A stretch of 64,000 nt of DNA from the NCBI RefSeq assembly GCF_014764715.1, contig NZ_JACXXE010000002.1, positions 248,001 through 312,000 of the forward strand, in the 5' to 3' direction. The position numbers and the translations under genes were made by a program. Shown here piece after piece: positions 45,610-54,957 of this stretch. This DNA is from Bacillus crepusculi (GTDB lineage: Bacteria > Bacillota > Bacilli > Bacillales > Bacillaceae). The notes under the pieces are model-generated. The model was not told the DNA's origin. It ran no database searches and worked only from the letters and a program-made list of their open reading frames with translations. Each line of letters starts with the position of its first letter. Within the stretch, counting starts at the first letter, position 1.

Positions 45610-47310
45610 TTATCTGACGTTCAATGTGTGTGTTTCGCGAAAGACTTCGGGCCATTTTTGGCTGGCGAGGTCTCGGTTGTCTTGATAGTCGATCGGGATA
45701 TCGATAATGACAGGTCCTTCTATGTTTATACCCTTTTGAAGGACGGTTGAAAGCTCTTCAGGTGAGTTGACACGTAATCCAGTCGCTCCAAAGCTTTCCG
45801 CATATTTCACTAAGTCGATCTGTCCGAATTTAACGCAGGACGTGCGGTCATATTTCATTTCCTGCTGGAACGCTACCATATCATATGTGCTATCATTCCA
45901 AACGAGATGAACGAGATTTGTTTTCATGCGGACGGCTGTTTCTAACTCCATTGCAGAGAAGAGAAAACCGCCATCACCTGAGACCGAAACGATTTTTTCA
46001 TCTGGATTCAAAATAGAGGCAGCAATCGCCCATGGTAATGCTACGCCAAGTGTTTGCATTCCGTTACTGACTAGGAATGTGTTCGGTTCATAGACGCGGA
46101 AGTGACGAGACATCCAAATGGCGTGAGATCCGATATCACACGTGACCTTTGTGTCATCAGGAAGCAGGCGTCTCAATGTATGAATGACATCCAGCGGGTG
46201 AGATAGATGACTTTCTCTTTCTGGTGCTTTTTCGATATCGTTTAATAGCTCCTGTAAATCAGTGACTAATTCTATTTTCTCTTTGGATAGAGAAAGTGGA
46301 ACACTGTCATGGGCTAGGTGCTGGACGGTTTCAGGTATGCTGCCCACAAGCTCAAGCGTTGGCTCATAAAAATGGTCAATATCCGCCTGCATGTCATCAA
46401 CATGAATGATCTGGCGCTGCTGTGGCTGAATATTCCAATACTTTGGATCATATTCGATCGGATCAAAGCCGATGGTCAAAATAACATCTGCTTGTTCAAT
46501 GAGAAGATCTCCCGGCTGATTACGGAATAAACCGATTCTGCCCACATATTGAGATTCGAGCTCTCTTGAGAGAACGCCGGCTCCTTGGTACGTTTCTACA
46601 AATGGGATACCAAGTGTTTTCAATAATTCTCTTGTGGCGTGTGCAGCAGCTGGCCGGCTAGCTTTCATTCCCACAATGGCCACAGGTAAGTGTGCATTTT
46701 GAATTTTGGCGATGGCCGAACTGATGAGAGCATCCGGTGCAGGACCTAGTTCTGGAGAAGGGTGAGCAGACACTGGTGTTTGTGTGGTGTGTTCTGTCAC
46801 GACATCTTGTGGAAAGCTGATAAATGCTGCTCCAGCCTGCCCATTTTGTGCCGCGCGAAAAGCATTTGTTAATGCTTCTGGTATATTGCTTACGTCTTGT
46901 ACTTCAACGCTATATTTTGTCACTGGTTTGAATAATGCCGCATTGTCGAGTGATTGATGAGTTCGTTTCAGACGATCCGCACGGATGACGTTTCCAGCGA
47001 TTGCGACAACAGGGTCACCTTCAGTATTAGCTGTTAATAGACCTGTCGCTAAATTAGATGCACCAGGACCTGATGTGACGAGACAAACGCCTGGTTTGCC
47101 AGTTAAACGGCCGACAGCAGCTGCCATAAAGGCTGCATTTTGTTCGTGTCTGCATAGGACAAGCTCTGGACCTCTGTCTTTTAATACATCAAATACGGCG
47201 TCAATTTTTGCACCTGGAATCGCAAAAACATGGGTCACACCTTGAGCGATCAGCGTATCGACAATCAACTCTGCTCCTCGTCTTGTTAGGGGTTGTGCTT
47301 GAGAATTCAT
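45610..47310 (-). CDS. alsS: Alpha-acetolactate synthase (catabolic)
   Basis: AlsS condenses two pyruvates to acetolactate with thiamine pyrophosphate. The 566-residue product has [59 protein letters not shown] at the N-terminus, with the catalytic Glu (HEQNA), and [21 protein letters not shown] as the TPP motif. It lacks the FAD-dependent regulatory partner of biosynthetic enzymes, in line with catabolic AlsS. ATG 47310 follows AAAGGAGTG. It is divergent from alsR, which activates it. Confidence 0.96.
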   Translation of the reverse strand: MNSQAQPLTRRGAELIVDTLIAQGVTHVFAIPGAKIDAVFDVLKDRGPELVLCRHEQNAAFMAAAVGRLTGKPGVCLVTSGPGASNLATGLLTANTEGDPVVAIAGNVIRADRLKRTHQSLDNAALFKPVTKYSVEVQDVSNIPEALTNAFRAAQNGQAGAAFISFPQDVVTEHTTQTPVSAHPSPELGPAPDALISSAIAKIQNAHLPVAIVGMKASRPAAAHATRELLKTLGIPFVETYQGAGVLSRELESQYVGRIGLFRNQPGDLLIEQADVILTIGFDPIEYDPKYWNIQPQQRQIIHVDDMQADIDHFYEPTLELVGSIPETVQHLAHDSVPLSLSKEKIELVTDLQELLNDIEKAPERESHLSHPLDVIHTLRRLLPDDTKVTCDIGSHAIWMSRHFRVYEPNTFLVSNGMQTLGVALPWAIAASILNPDEKIVSVSGDGGFLFSAMELETAVRMKTNLVHLVWNDSTYDMVAFQQEMKYDRTSCVKFGQIDLVKYAESFGATGLRVNSPEELSTVLQKGINIEGPVIIDIPIDYQDNRDLASQKWPEVFRETHTLNVR

Positions 47311-47345
47311 TTACCCCGCACTCCTTTCGGCAAGTAAAATTTTTT

Positions 47346-47363
47346 ATGAAAATATATTTTCAT
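47346..47363. promoter_or_regulatory. Perfect 18-bp palindrome between alsS and alsR
   Basis: ATGAAAATATATTTTCAT is self-complementary and lies 36 bases upstream of alsS and 98 upstream of alsR. Given LysR-type regulation, it is a candidate AlsR operator; AlsR sites are known to be dyad-symmetric AT-rich sequences in this interval. Confidence 0.5.
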
Positions 47364-47460
47364 GATATGATTTACTATACATTTCACAAAATAAAATTTC
47401 CAATATATGTTTAACGTAGTTTTAATATGTTTCACGAATAAGTGTGCGAGGAGTGAAAGG

Positions 47461-48348
47461 ATGGAACTGAGACATTTGCAGTATTTTGTCACAGTAGCGG
47501 AGGAGCTGCATTTCGGTAGAGCGGCCGCACGGTTGAATATGACACAGCCTCCACTTAGTCAGCAAATTAAGCAGTTTGAGGAAGAATTGGGGTTTCCTTT
47601 GTTTCACCGGTCTAAGCGGGTGGTGGAGCTAACAGCTGCTGGGAAGGTCTTTTTACATGAGGTTCGGGGAGTGCTGCATCAGCTTGATAAAGCCGTTGAT
47701 CATGCCCGTCATACAGCAAGAGGGGAGCTTGGGAAGATTATCATTGGTTTTGTTGGAACAGCGACGTATGATATTCTGCCACCAGTTGTACGTGAATTTA
47801 GAGAACTGTATCCCTCAGTCAGTATTGAATTGATGCAGCTTTCTGTCTCGCAGCAGCTGCGGGCACTATTGAACGGGGAGATTGATATTGGGTTTTTACA
47901 TCCTACATCACCGCATGAAGAATTGGTTAGTCGTTTAATGAAACAAAGTGAATGTATTTTTGCGATTCCGAAAAATCATCCACTGGCGAAAAAAGAAGCA
48001 GTCACCATTGAAGATATTCGTCATGAGCCCATTATTTCTTTATCAAAGGAATCATGGCCATCTCTTTATCAGCACTTTATCCTAATATGTGAAAAGTACG
48101 GATTTTCTCCGAATATCGTGCAGGAAGTGGCGGAATATCAAATGGTCATTGGCCTTGTCACAGCAGGTATCGGCATTGCGGTCATACCAAAATCGACTCG
48201 GCGTTTATTTAACCTAGATGTCGTGTATCGGTCGATTGAGGATGAACAGCTTTTGGCGGAATGGACCATTTCCTATAGACGAGAAAATCATAATCCTGCT
48301 TTATTTCATCTTGTCCACCATATCCTGCATCGCGCGGAGCCCAAATAA
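47461..48348 (+). CDS. alsR: LysR-type activator AlsR
   Basis: A 295-residue LysR-type regulator. The HTH is MELRHLQYFVTVAEELHFGRAAARLNMTQPPLSQQIKQFEEELGFPLFHRS, followed by two ligand-binding lobes. It activates alsSD in response to acetate, low pH or fermentative growth. ATG 47461 follows GAGTGAAAGG. It is divergent from alsS and downstream of the dyad above. Confidence 0.93.
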   Translation: MELRHLQYFVTVAEELHFGRAAARLNMTQPPLSQQIKQFEEELGFPLFHRSKRVVELTAAGKVFLHEVRGVLHQLDKAVDHARHTARGELGKIIIGFVGTATYDILPPVVREFRELYPSVSIELMQLSVSQQLRALLNGEIDIGFLHPTSPHEELVSRLMKQSECIFAIPKNHPLAKKEAVTIEDIRHEPIISLSKESWPSLYQHFILICEKYGFSPNIVQEVAEYQMVIGLVTAGIGIAVIPKSTRRLFNLDVVYRSIEDEQLLAEWTISYRRENHNPALFHLVHHILHRAEPK

Positions 48349-48407
48349 GAGGCTGAGAGAAAGGGATATGGTATGATGTCGTTACATAAAAAGGAGGCGT
48401 GCCTGAA

Positions 48408-49025
48408 GTGATTACATTACAAATGGATCAGCTGTCACGAAAAGAAGCATATAAATTATTATCTGGTTCCATTGTTCCAAGACCGATTGCTTTTATTACA
48501 AGTCTGTCAAAAGAACATGTCGTCAATGCCGCACCATTTAGTTTCTTTAATGTCATTAGCGGACACCCGCCGCTCATTGCCGTTTCCATCGGACGCCGCC
48601 AAGGAGAGATGAAACATACGGCGCAGCATATCATCGACAGGGAAGAGTTTGTTGTCCATATCAGTGATGAAGCGATGATAGAAGATATTAATGAAACAGC
48701 TGCTACGTTGCCGCAGGAGGAGAGTGAGCTGGATCGAACTGGTCTTCATCAAGTAAAAAGCCAAGTCGTTTCAGTGCCGGGGATTAAGGAAGCGCGTATT
48801 CGCTTTGAATGTCAGCTGGAAAAGCATCTGACCTTTCAAAATGATGAAGGGGAGATCACGGTCGATCATATCATTGGACGGGTTGTGTGTGCGCATTTAG
48901 ATGAGGCTGTCTATGATGCGGAAAAAGGATATATTTCTACTAATGAATTAAAGCCAGTCGCACGTTTAGCAGGAAATGATTATGCCCATTTAGGGACGTC
49001 ATTTGTGCTGAAAAGACCAGAGTAA
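48408..49025 (+). CDS. ywrF: Flavin reductase-like protein YwrF
   Basis: A 205-residue flavin-binding protein of the flavin reductase-like domain family: SGSIVPRPIAFITSLSKEHVVNAAPFSFFNVISGHPPLIAVSIGRRQGEMKHTAQHI is a diagnostic stretch for FMN binding. Substrate not known. GTG 48408 has AAGGAGG upstream at proper distance; the GTG at 48399 lies too near that site. Same direction as alsR with a 59-base gap, but it is not obviously part of the acetoin pathway. Confidence 0.85.
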   Translation: MITLQMDQLSRKEAYKLLSGSIVPRPIAFITSLSKEHVVNAAPFSFFNVISGHPPLIAVSIGRRQGEMKHTAQHIIDREEFVVHISDEAMIEDINETAATLPQEESELDRTGLHQVKSQVVSVPGIKEARIRFECQLEKHLTFQNDEGEITVDHIIGRVVCAHLDEAVYDAEKGYISTNELKPVARLAGNDYAHLGTSFVLKRPE

Positions 49026-49032
49026 TAGGAAA

Positions 49033-49062
49033 AACCCCCGAGGGGAATCGGGGGTTTTTCCT
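49033..49062 (+). terminator. Terminator after ywrF
   Basis: AACCCCCGA and TCGGGGGTT pair around GGGGAA, followed by a T run. Confidence 0.92.
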
Positions 49063-49566
49063 ATTATTCCTTTGTTCTAATTTTAAGAAATAACCGGTTA
49101 AATTGCTGAAACAATAATTAGAAACCAGTCCTGCGCATTATTTCTATATATAAACAAGCAGCAATTCTCTGAAATTGTCCGTTATATCATACTGAGTAAG
49201 ATCATGTCGATGCAGAGAAAATATTGATTTAAACAGATACATCACAAAAAAGAATAAGGTGAATGTTAAAAGATCTGAACAGCAATGACAGATAAATTCA
49301 ATACTATAACAAACATCATACCAAGAGAAATGAATTATAATAAATTGAGATTTTAATGAATCAAAGAGAGTTGAATCTAATAGTGTAAATTATAAATCTT
49401 TTATACTTCCTATTATATTATAGAAAAGTATAAATAGGACAAATTTAGATTAAACAGACTTTATAAGATAAATATGTAAAATAGGGGTTTTATTTAATAT
49501 ATACATATGGTATTATAAATTTTGGTATTGGTGGTAATCAAAATTTATAGAAAAGGTGTGTAAAAG
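49063..49566. other. AT-rich intergenic region with no gene seen
   Basis: About 500 bases with many short A and T runs and stop codons in all frames. I see no gene. The last 60 bases hold TATTATAA, a possible -10, followed by the GAAAAGGTGTG ribosome site of the next gene. The abrupt drop in GC marks the beginning of a patch that differs from the backbone. Confidence 0.6.
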
Positions 49567-49989
49567 TTGAAAAAATCAAGTTTATTTTCAGTAGTGATGT
49601 TAGTATTATTTTCTTTTGTGATGGTTGTCCCGACATTTGCTAAAACTAATCAATATAGTTTTACGATGGAAAAAAGAGCTGTGAATGGATCTGATTTAGG
49701 GAAATATTATACTCTAAGTAAAGGATCAGCTAAAATTTCAGGAAGTCAATGGGAATCTAAAAAATTACCTAATGCAAAGGGACCTAATTTAGTATATTAT
49801 GAACTAAGAAACAAGACTACAGGCAATAGCTTCGGTACAGTTACTTCTAGGCCTAATGCGAATGGAAGTAGCAATAAAGTCTCTGGTACATTCAAAGGTC
49901 TTGGTGGGGGCAATAAATATTATTTATTTATATATAAAATAGAAATAGATGGAAGACATTTAAAAGGTTCTGGGAAAGTATATAATTAA
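49567..49989 (+). CDS. Secreted protein of unknown function
   Basis: A 140-residue protein with a clear signal peptide (MKKSSLFSVVMLVLFSFVMV, cleavage probably after FA in VVPTFA-KTNQ). The mature part of about 116 residues is basic, rich in Lys, Gly, Ser, Asn and Tyr, with segments YSFTMEKRAVNGSDLGKYYTLS, LVYYELRNKTTGNSFGTV and GGGNKYYLFIYKIEIDGRH. It has no cysteine. The predicted beta-rich, Gly/Lys/Tyr pattern resembles small extracellular proteins or antimicrobial precursors, but I know no family. TTG 49567 has AAAGGTGTG upstream. It has its own terminator and lies in an AT-rich patch with the VanZ-like gene. Confidence 0.75.
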   Translation: MKKSSLFSVVMLVLFSFVMVVPTFAKTNQYSFTMEKRAVNGSDLGKYYTLSKGSAKISGSQWESKKLPNAKGPNLVYYELRNKTTGNSFGTVTSRPNANGSSNKVSGTFKGLGGGNKYYLFIYKIEIDGRHLKGSGKVYN

Positions 49990-49991
49990 TA

Positions 49992-50037
49992 AAACAGAAG
50001 AGAATTTATTTATAAATTCTCTTCTGTTTTATTTACT
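49992..50037 (+). terminator. Terminator after the secreted-protein gene
   Basis: AAAACAGAAGAGAATTTAT and ATAAATTCTCTTCTGTTTT form a long perfect stem with a very small loop, followed by ATTTACTT. Some readthrough to the gene at 50055 is possible. Confidence 0.88.
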
Positions 50038-50054
50038 TAGGAGAGCTATACATT

Positions 50055-50675
50055 ATGATTATATTTTTTGAAGGCTGGATACTCTATAGTTTTTTATTTA
50101 TGTATATAGTTTTTGCAGCCTTACTCAAATTTAAGTATAATAAAAGTTATACATATCTATTGTTCTTTTCAATTATGACCTTCTATGTATATCATGTTAT
50201 AAATTTAACTCAATTCCCAATTACTATTGATGATACTCAAAGAGAGAATTTCAAAGAAGTATTTGGTGAGAAAAATAATGTCTTAGTAGAAATGAATTTA
50301 ATTCCCTTTAGTGCAGGTTTTAATTTAGCAAGTTTTTATAATGTATTCATGACCATACCTTTAGGTTTTGGTTTACCTTTTTTAATTAAGGCAACATTTA
50401 AAAAGATATTTTCAGTAGGTTTGTTAGTTGGCATATTATTTGAAAGTTTTCAATTGATTGTTGGATTATATGCAGGTTATTCTTTTAGAGTGGTAGATAT
50501 CGATGATATAATTTATAATCTTTTAGGCACAATAATTGGATATGTATTCGTGTTTAAACTATTTATATTGTTTTTCAAACTAATATTGAGTAAATTTGAA
50601 ATTGATTTCAATCCAATTATTAGTCATATTTATGAAGCTGGCCAGCCATTAAAAAATAAGGCTGCAGATAAATAG
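50055..50675 (+). CDS. VanZ-family membrane protein
   Basis: A 206-residue membrane protein with five or six hydrophobic segments. The VanZ-like core is NLIPFSAGFN, YNVFMTIPLGFGLPFLIKATFKK, GLLVGILFESFQLIVGL and FRVVDIDDIIYNLLGTIIGYVFVF. VanZ in enterococci gives low-level teicoplanin resistance; the function of other members is unknown. GGAGAGCTA precedes ATG 50055. It lies 65 bases after the secreted-protein gene, in the same AT-rich patch, and its stop is directly followed by a terminator arm. Confidence 0.82.
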   Translation: MIIFFEGWILYSFLFMYIVFAALLKFKYNKSYTYLLFFSIMTFYVYHVINLTQFPITIDDTQRENFKEVFGEKNNVLVEMNLIPFSAGFNLASFYNVFMTIPLGFGLPFLIKATFKKIFSVGLLVGILFESFQLIVGLYAGYSFRVVDIDDIIYNLLGTIIGYVFVFKLFILFFKLILSKFEIDFNPIISHIYEAGQPLKNKAADK

Positions 50676-50687
50676 AAAACCCCCGAA
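50675..50687. terminator. Left arm of the bidirectional terminator split by an IS remnant
   Basis: AGAAAACCCCCGA here is the exact reverse complement of TCGGGGGTTTTCT at 51167-51179. Without the 468-bp insertion plus one AATA copy the loop would be only AGAATAC. It would end both the VanZ gene and the convergent rbs operon. Confidence 0.8.
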
Positions 50688-50693
50688 GAATAG

Positions 50694-51161
50694 GGACTGA
50701 CCCCTGATTTTGAGACAGGGATCAAAACACCTTTATGAAACAGCCAGTTGCCGAAACTCTTTTGGTGACTGGTTGTTTAATTTAAATTGAATTCGGATAC
50801 TGTTATAATAATCAATATACTCCCTGACTGTTTTTTCTACAATGGCTGTTGTAGTGTTTGTCAGGTGTTGGAGATAGAATCCTTCTGATTTTAAACTGGA
50901 GTGGAAGGATTCGATGGAGGCATTATCAGTGGGCATCCCCTTACGGGACATGCTTATTTGTAATGCCTTTTTCTTTTATCGCCTTTTGATAAGCATATAA
51001 CGTGTAGACTGAACCTTGATCACTATGAATTACGCAGCCGCTAATCGGATAACTAACTCTTTTTCCCATACAAAAACACCTCCAAATTGTTTTCAGGTAT
51101 GCTATACCCGATTTTCAACTTAAAGGTGTTTTTATTTGTCTCACTTTATAAGGTCAGTCTC
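50694..51161 (-). mobile_element. Internally deleted IS3-family element (468 bp)
   Basis: The ends are imperfect inverted repeats: GGGACTGACC...TGAGACAGG...AAAACACCTTTA on the left and, read inward on the right, GAGACTGACC...TGAGACAAA...AAAACACCTTTA. Both flanks are AATA (50690-50693 and 51162-51165), a four-base target duplication typical of IS3 insertions. Only the first few OrfA codons and the C-terminal part of OrfB remain, so about 0.8-1 kb has been lost. It is inserted in the loop of the terminator. Confidence 0.85.
50733..51069 (-). pseudogene. IS3-family transposase remnant
   Basis: From ATG 51069 the frame reads MGKRVSYPISGC (start of an OrfA) and then jumps to VIHSDQGSVYTLYAYQKAIKEKGIT, part of the OrfB catalytic core (the second Asp region of DDE). 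A one-base frameshift follows, and the second frame continues MSRKGMPTDNASIESFHSSLKSEGF ... YIDYYNSIRIQFKLNNQSPKEFR, which contains the third catalytic residue region (ASIESF). Deletion and frameshift make it inactive. Confidence 0.87.
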
Positions 51162-51166
51162 AATAC

Positions 51167-51179
51167 TCGGGGGTTTTCT
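51167..51179. terminator. Right arm of the split terminator
   Basis: TCGGGGGTTTTCT, complementary to the left arm at 50675-50687. On the minus strand this is the first arm met by transcripts leaving rbsB (stop at 51182); with the insertion, the hairpin would need to close over about 480 bases. Confidence 0.8.
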
Positions 51180-51181
51180 GT

Positions 51182-52099
51182 TTATTTCTTCTGTTCTAGT
51201 TTGAGTGGAGCTGCGATGTTCTTTTGTACTTTTTTCCCTTTTAATACATCGTTTGCAGCGCCGACTGCCAGTTGACCGATTAGCTCTGGCTGCTGCGCGA
51301 CTGTTGCAGAGAGTTTTCCTGCTTTGATCGAGTTGAGTGCGTCTTCATTTCCGTCAAAACCAACGACGAGAATATCTTTTCCGGAGCTTTGAATCGCCTC
51401 TAATGCGCCAAGTGCCATTTCATCATTATGGGCAAAGACGGCTTTGATATCAGGGTTTCCTTGAAGGAGGTTTTCCATGACATTCAGTCCTTTTGTCCGG
51501 TCGAAGTCAGCGGCTTGTTTGGCTGTCACATCTAAATCTTTGTCTGCAATTTGATGGAAGCCTTTTCCTCGTTCACGTGTTGCAGAAGCACCGGGAACAC
51601 CCTCTAGTTCAGCCACTTTTGCTCCTTTACCGACCTTGTCGATTATAAAGTCAGCCGCCATTTCGCCGCCTTTGATGTTATCGGAAGCAACGAGCGCTTC
51701 AACCTTTCCGCTTTCTGCTGAACGGTCTAATGTGATAACCGGTATATCTGAAGCATTCGCTGATTCAACAGCAGTTGATATGGCAGAAGAATCCGCTGGG
51801 TTGATGAGCAATGCATCGACCCCTTGCTGGATCAAATCTTCTACATCACTTGTTTGTTTAGCTGAATCATTTTGTGCATCTGCAATCACGACTTCAATGC
51901 CGAGCTTTTTCGCTTCTTTTGTCACACCGTTTTTCAGAGAAACGAAGAATGGGTTATTTAACGTCGAGATCGACAGCCCGATTTTGATGTCTTTTTTCTT
52001 GCCATCCTTTGATGACTTGGCCCACTCTGGCGGTTCAAGTGAGCAGGCAGAGAGCATGAACAATGAGAGAGTCAGGATGAGAATAAGATATTTTTTCAT
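51182..52099 (-). CDS. rbsB: Ribose-binding lipoprotein
   Basis: The substrate-binding component of the ribose ABC importer, 305 residues, anchored by a lipobox LSAC within the signal MKKYLILILTLSLFMLSACS. The periplasmic-binding-type fold shows IGLSISTLNNPFFVSLKNGVTKEAKKLG, DVEDLIQQGVDALLINPADSSA and VFAHNDEMALGALEAIQSSGKDILVVGFDG. Last gene of rbsRKDACB; 14 bases after rbsC. Its terminator is interrupted by the IS remnant. Confidence 0.96.
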   Translation of the reverse strand: MKKYLILILTLSLFMLSACSLEPPEWAKSSKDGKKKDIKIGLSISTLNNPFFVSLKNGVTKEAKKLGIEVVIADAQNDSAKQTSDVEDLIQQGVDALLINPADSSAISTAVESANASDIPVITLDRSAESGKVEALVASDNIKGGEMAADFIIDKVGKGAKVAELEGVPGASATRERGKGFHQIADKDLDVTAKQAADFDRTKGLNVMENLLQGNPDIKAVFAHNDEMALGALEAIQSSGKDILVVGFDGNEDALNSIKAGKLSATVAQQPELIGQLAVGAANDVLKGKKVQKNIAAPLKLEQKK

Positions 52100-52112
52100 A
52101 GCAGCTGCCTCC

Positions 52113-53066
52113 TTAAGCAGATTTCTTTCTGTCTAGTAGGACTGCAATCAAGATGACAATCCCTTTCACAACAGATTGATAGAATGATGAAACACCAAGT
52201 AAGTTCATACCATTGTTTAGGACACCAATGATGAGCACCCCGATGAGTGTGCCGACAATTCGTCCTCTTCCGCCAGACAGGCTTGTCCCGCCAAGAACAA
52301 CGGCAGCAATCGCATCAAGCTCATAGGACGTACCAGCTGTTGGCTGAGCAGAGTTCAGACGAGAGGTTAAAATCGCACCGGCTAAAGCAGACATGAAACC
52401 TGCTAATGAATAAATCATGATTTTGACGCGCGGTACCTTTATTCCTGAAATGAGCGCAGCTTTTTCGTTCCCGCCGATGGCATATGTTCTTCTGCCGAAA
52501 GGCGTTTTATGAAGCAGCACCCAAAGCACAATGAAGGTAAGAAGCATCGTGATCGCTGGAACAGGAATGCCTAAGAAATATCCGCGGCCGAATAACTGAA
52601 AGGCATAGTTCGAGCCGAGTCCAGTAATTGGGTTTCCGTCTGTATAAACAAGCGTTAATCCTCTGAAAATGGTCATCGTTGCAAGTGTTGCGATAAAAGG
52701 CGCCATTTTTCCTTTTGTGATCAAAAGACCGTTGACCATCCCAAGAATGGCACCGATGATACATCCAACGATAATAGCTAAAATCGGGTCCATACCAGAC
52801 ACGATAAAGCCGGCAGTCAGTGCACTAGACAGGGCTAGAATCGCACCGACAGATAAATCAATGCCTCCGGTTAAAATAACAAAGGTCATCCCAAAGGCGA
52901 TGAGGGCATTTATGGAGATTTGTCTCAGTAAGTTTAAAATGTTTAATGGCTCTAAAAAGGCCGGGTTTAAAATAGAAACAATGGCGACAAGGATGATGAG
53001 TCCTAAGAATGGCCCAAGCTTTTGCATGATGTGGTCAAATCGTCCATTTGAAGTAAGTGGTTTCAT
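52113..53066 (-). CDS. rbsC: Ribose ABC transporter permease
   Basis: A 317-residue membrane permease of the sugar (CUT2) type: FVILTGGIDLSVGAILALSSAL, GMVNGLLITKGKMAPFIATLATMTIFRGL, DAIAAVVLGGTSLSGGRGRIVGTLIGVLIIGVLNNGMNLL. These are the hallmark segments for RbsC. It lies two bases after rbsA, so translation is tightly coupled. Confidence 0.96.
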   Translation of the reverse strand: MKPLTSNGRFDHIMQKLGPFLGLIILVAIVSILNPAFLEPLNILNLLRQISINALIAFGMTFVILTGGIDLSVGAILALSSALTAGFIVSGMDPILAIIVGCIIGAILGMVNGLLITKGKMAPFIATLATMTIFRGLTLVYTDGNPITGLGSNYAFQLFGRGYFLGIPVPAITMLLTFIVLWVLLHKTPFGRRTYAIGGNEKAALISGIKVPRVKIMIYSLAGFMSALAGAILTSRLNSAQPTAGTSYELDAIAAVVLGGTSLSGGRGRIVGTLIGVLIIGVLNNGMNLLGVSSFYQSVVKGIVILIAVLLDRKKSA

Positions 53067-53067
53067 G

Positions 53068-54549
53068 TTACTTCCCTCCTGTAGCTAGTGTCATGATTCG
53101 TTCTTGTGTAGCTTCTGTTTGATCTAATTCTCCGCTGATGGTTCCTTCATGAATGACAAGCACTCGATCGCTCATCCCAAGTACCTCTGGGAGTTCAGAG
53201 GAGACCATCAAAATCGCAACGCCTCGATCGGTCAGCTCGTTCATTAACTGATAGATTTCTCGTTTTGCTCCGACGTCAACACCTCTTGTCGGTTCATCTA
53301 AAATCAAGACCTTCGGCTGAATGCCAATCCACTTAGCGATCACGACTTTTTGTTGATTTCCGCCAGAAAGGCTTCGGGCAGAAATTTCAGATGAAGCTGT
53401 TTTAATCGAGAGTCTTTTGATAAGCAAGTCAACAAAATCCTGTTCATTTTTCTTATCAATCAGTCCCTTTGGAGAGAAGCTGTCTAAGTTTGGCAACCCG
53501 ATGTTTTCTCGGATCGAGGCATCAAGCATCAGTCCTTCATCCTTACGATCCTCTGTGATAAACCCGATGCCGAGCTTGACCGCATCACTTGGTTTTTTAA
53601 TGACAGCCTTTTTTCCATGCACCCAGATTTCACCTTGGTCAAGAGGATCGAGTCCAAACAGCGCCCGCATCATTTCGGTCCGGCCAGCGCCCATCAAGCC
53701 TGCAACACCGACGATTTCTCCAGCTTTGACTGAGAAGCTGATATCTTGAAATTGTCCTTTTCTTGTCGCTTGTTTGACCTCTAGGACAATATCCCCTGTA
53801 GAAGGGGAACGCTTAGGGTAACGATCTGTTAATTCTCGGCCAACCATTTTTTTAACGACTTCATTGAAATTCGTTTCAGGTATGGCTGTCGTATCGACCG
53901 TTTTCCCATCACGCATGATCGTAATCCTGTCACAGATTGCAAAAATTTCCTCCATACGGTGAGAAATATAGACGATGGAAACGCCTTCTTTTTTGAGTGA
54001 TTCAATGACTTGGAATAGCTTTTCAATCTCACGGTCCGTTAAAGCTGCCGTCGGCTCATCCATGATGATGACCTTCGCATCGGTCATTAACGCCTTGGCA
54101 ATCTCGATCATCTGTTTTTGTCCAACGGAACAGCTACCTGCCTCTTGATCAAGCGAGAGGTTCACAGACAATCGGTTCAGCTGCGTTTGGGCGAGGGCTT
54201 TCATTTTTTTTGTGTCTAGGAGACCGAGCTTTGTATAGATTTCTTTCCCGATGAATAGATTCTCCAAGACGGTCATATCAGGCCATATGTTCAGTTCTTG
54301 ATGAATAAAGGCGATTCCATGCTGTTCTGCTTCCTTTGGATTTTTGAAAGCGGTTTCTTTTCCGTCGATTTGAATCGTTCCTTGATCTAATGAATAAAGA
54401 CCTGTGAGCAGGTTCATCAGTGTGGATTTCCCAGCCCCGTTTTCACCCATGAGCGCGTGGACTTCACCTGTGACGAGGTCAAAGGAGACCCCGGAGAGAA
54501 CGGTGTTTTTTCCAAATGCCTTATGGATGTTATGCATCTCAATGTTCAT
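53068..54549 (-). CDS. rbsA: Ribose ABC transporter, double ATP-binding protein
   Basis: A 493-residue duplicated ABC ATPase of the CUT2 type. N-terminal Walker A is [18 protein letters not shown], with signature [15 protein letters not shown] and Walker [12 protein letters not shown]; the C-terminal half has [16 protein letters not shown] (degenerate Walker A), [15 protein letters not shown] and [17 protein letters not shown] 54549 is preceded by AAAGGAGGAG. Confidence 0.96.
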   Translation of the reverse strand: MNIEMHNIHKAFGKNTVLSGVSFDLVTGEVHALMGENGAGKSTLMNLLTGLYSLDQGTIQIDGKETAFKNPKEAEQHGIAFIHQELNIWPDMTVLENLFIGKEIYTKLGLLDTKKMKALAQTQLNRLSVNLSLDQEAGSCSVGQKQMIEIAKALMTDAKVIIMDEPTAALTDREIEKLFQVIESLKKEGVSIVYISHRMEEIFAICDRITIMRDGKTVDTTAIPETNFNEVVKKMVGRELTDRYPKRSPSTGDIVLEVKQATRKGQFQDISFSVKAGEIVGVAGLMGAGRTEMMRALFGLDPLDQGEIWVHGKKAVIKKPSDAVKLGIGFITEDRKDEGLMLDASIRENIGLPNLDSFSPKGLIDKKNEQDFVDLLIKRLSIKTASSEISARSLSGGNQQKVVIAKWIGIQPKVLILDEPTRGVDVGAKREIYQLMNELTDRGVAILMVSSELPEVLGMSDRVLVIHEGTISGELDQTEATQERIMTLATGGK

Positions 54550-54564
54550 TTCTGGCTCCTCCTT

Positions 54565-54957
54565 TTAAAAGATGACACCGGCATGTAGAATACAGTTTGC
54601 GTATGGGGTAGCTTCACCCGTGCGAATGACTGCTTTTGCCTGTTTGGTCATATCTTTGAACGTCTCGTGATCTACCTCATGTAACGTTTTTGAGAACGCT
54701 TTCTTTAGAAATAAATGATCTCGTTCATTGGCTTCTTTGATTTCACTGGCCACGGTCATGTTTTCAACGGCCATTTCCTGAAGAAGGAGGGAGGTGACCT
54801 CCTGAAAGGACGGTGTGCCGATCGATAATGCCAGGTCGATCTTGACTGGACCCTCTGGAATAGGGAGACCGCAGTCTGCGATGACGATTGTATCTGTGTG
54901 ACCAAGGTCAGCAAGCACCTTAGCAATATGGCTGTTTAGAATGCCGTGTTTTTTCAT
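54565..54957 (-). CDS. rbsD: D-ribose pyranase RbsD
   Basis: A 130-residue mutarotase that interconverts pyranose and furanose forms of ribose. It starts [34 protein letters not shown] with the conserved His and Asp, and ends [20 protein letters not shown]. It overlaps rbsK by four bases. Confidence 0.95.
   Translation of the reverse strand: MKKHGILNSHIAKVLADLGHTDTIVIADCGLPIPEGPVKIDLALSIGTPSFQEVTSLLLQEMAVENMTVASEIKEANERDHLFLKKAFSKTLHEVDHETFKDMTKQAKAVIRTGEATPYANCILHAGVIF

Noticed and set aside
49033..49062. The ywrF terminator shares the CCCCCGA/TCGGGGG core with the terminator split by the IS, suggesting recombination between them
   Set aside because: The similarity is limited to a short G/C run and flanking T/A; common in Bacillus terminators and not enough to claim a repeat.
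49063..49566. A gene or toxin-antitoxin pair in the AT-rich gap
   Set aside because: Stops occur in all frames and no frame over about 20 codons has a ribosome site.
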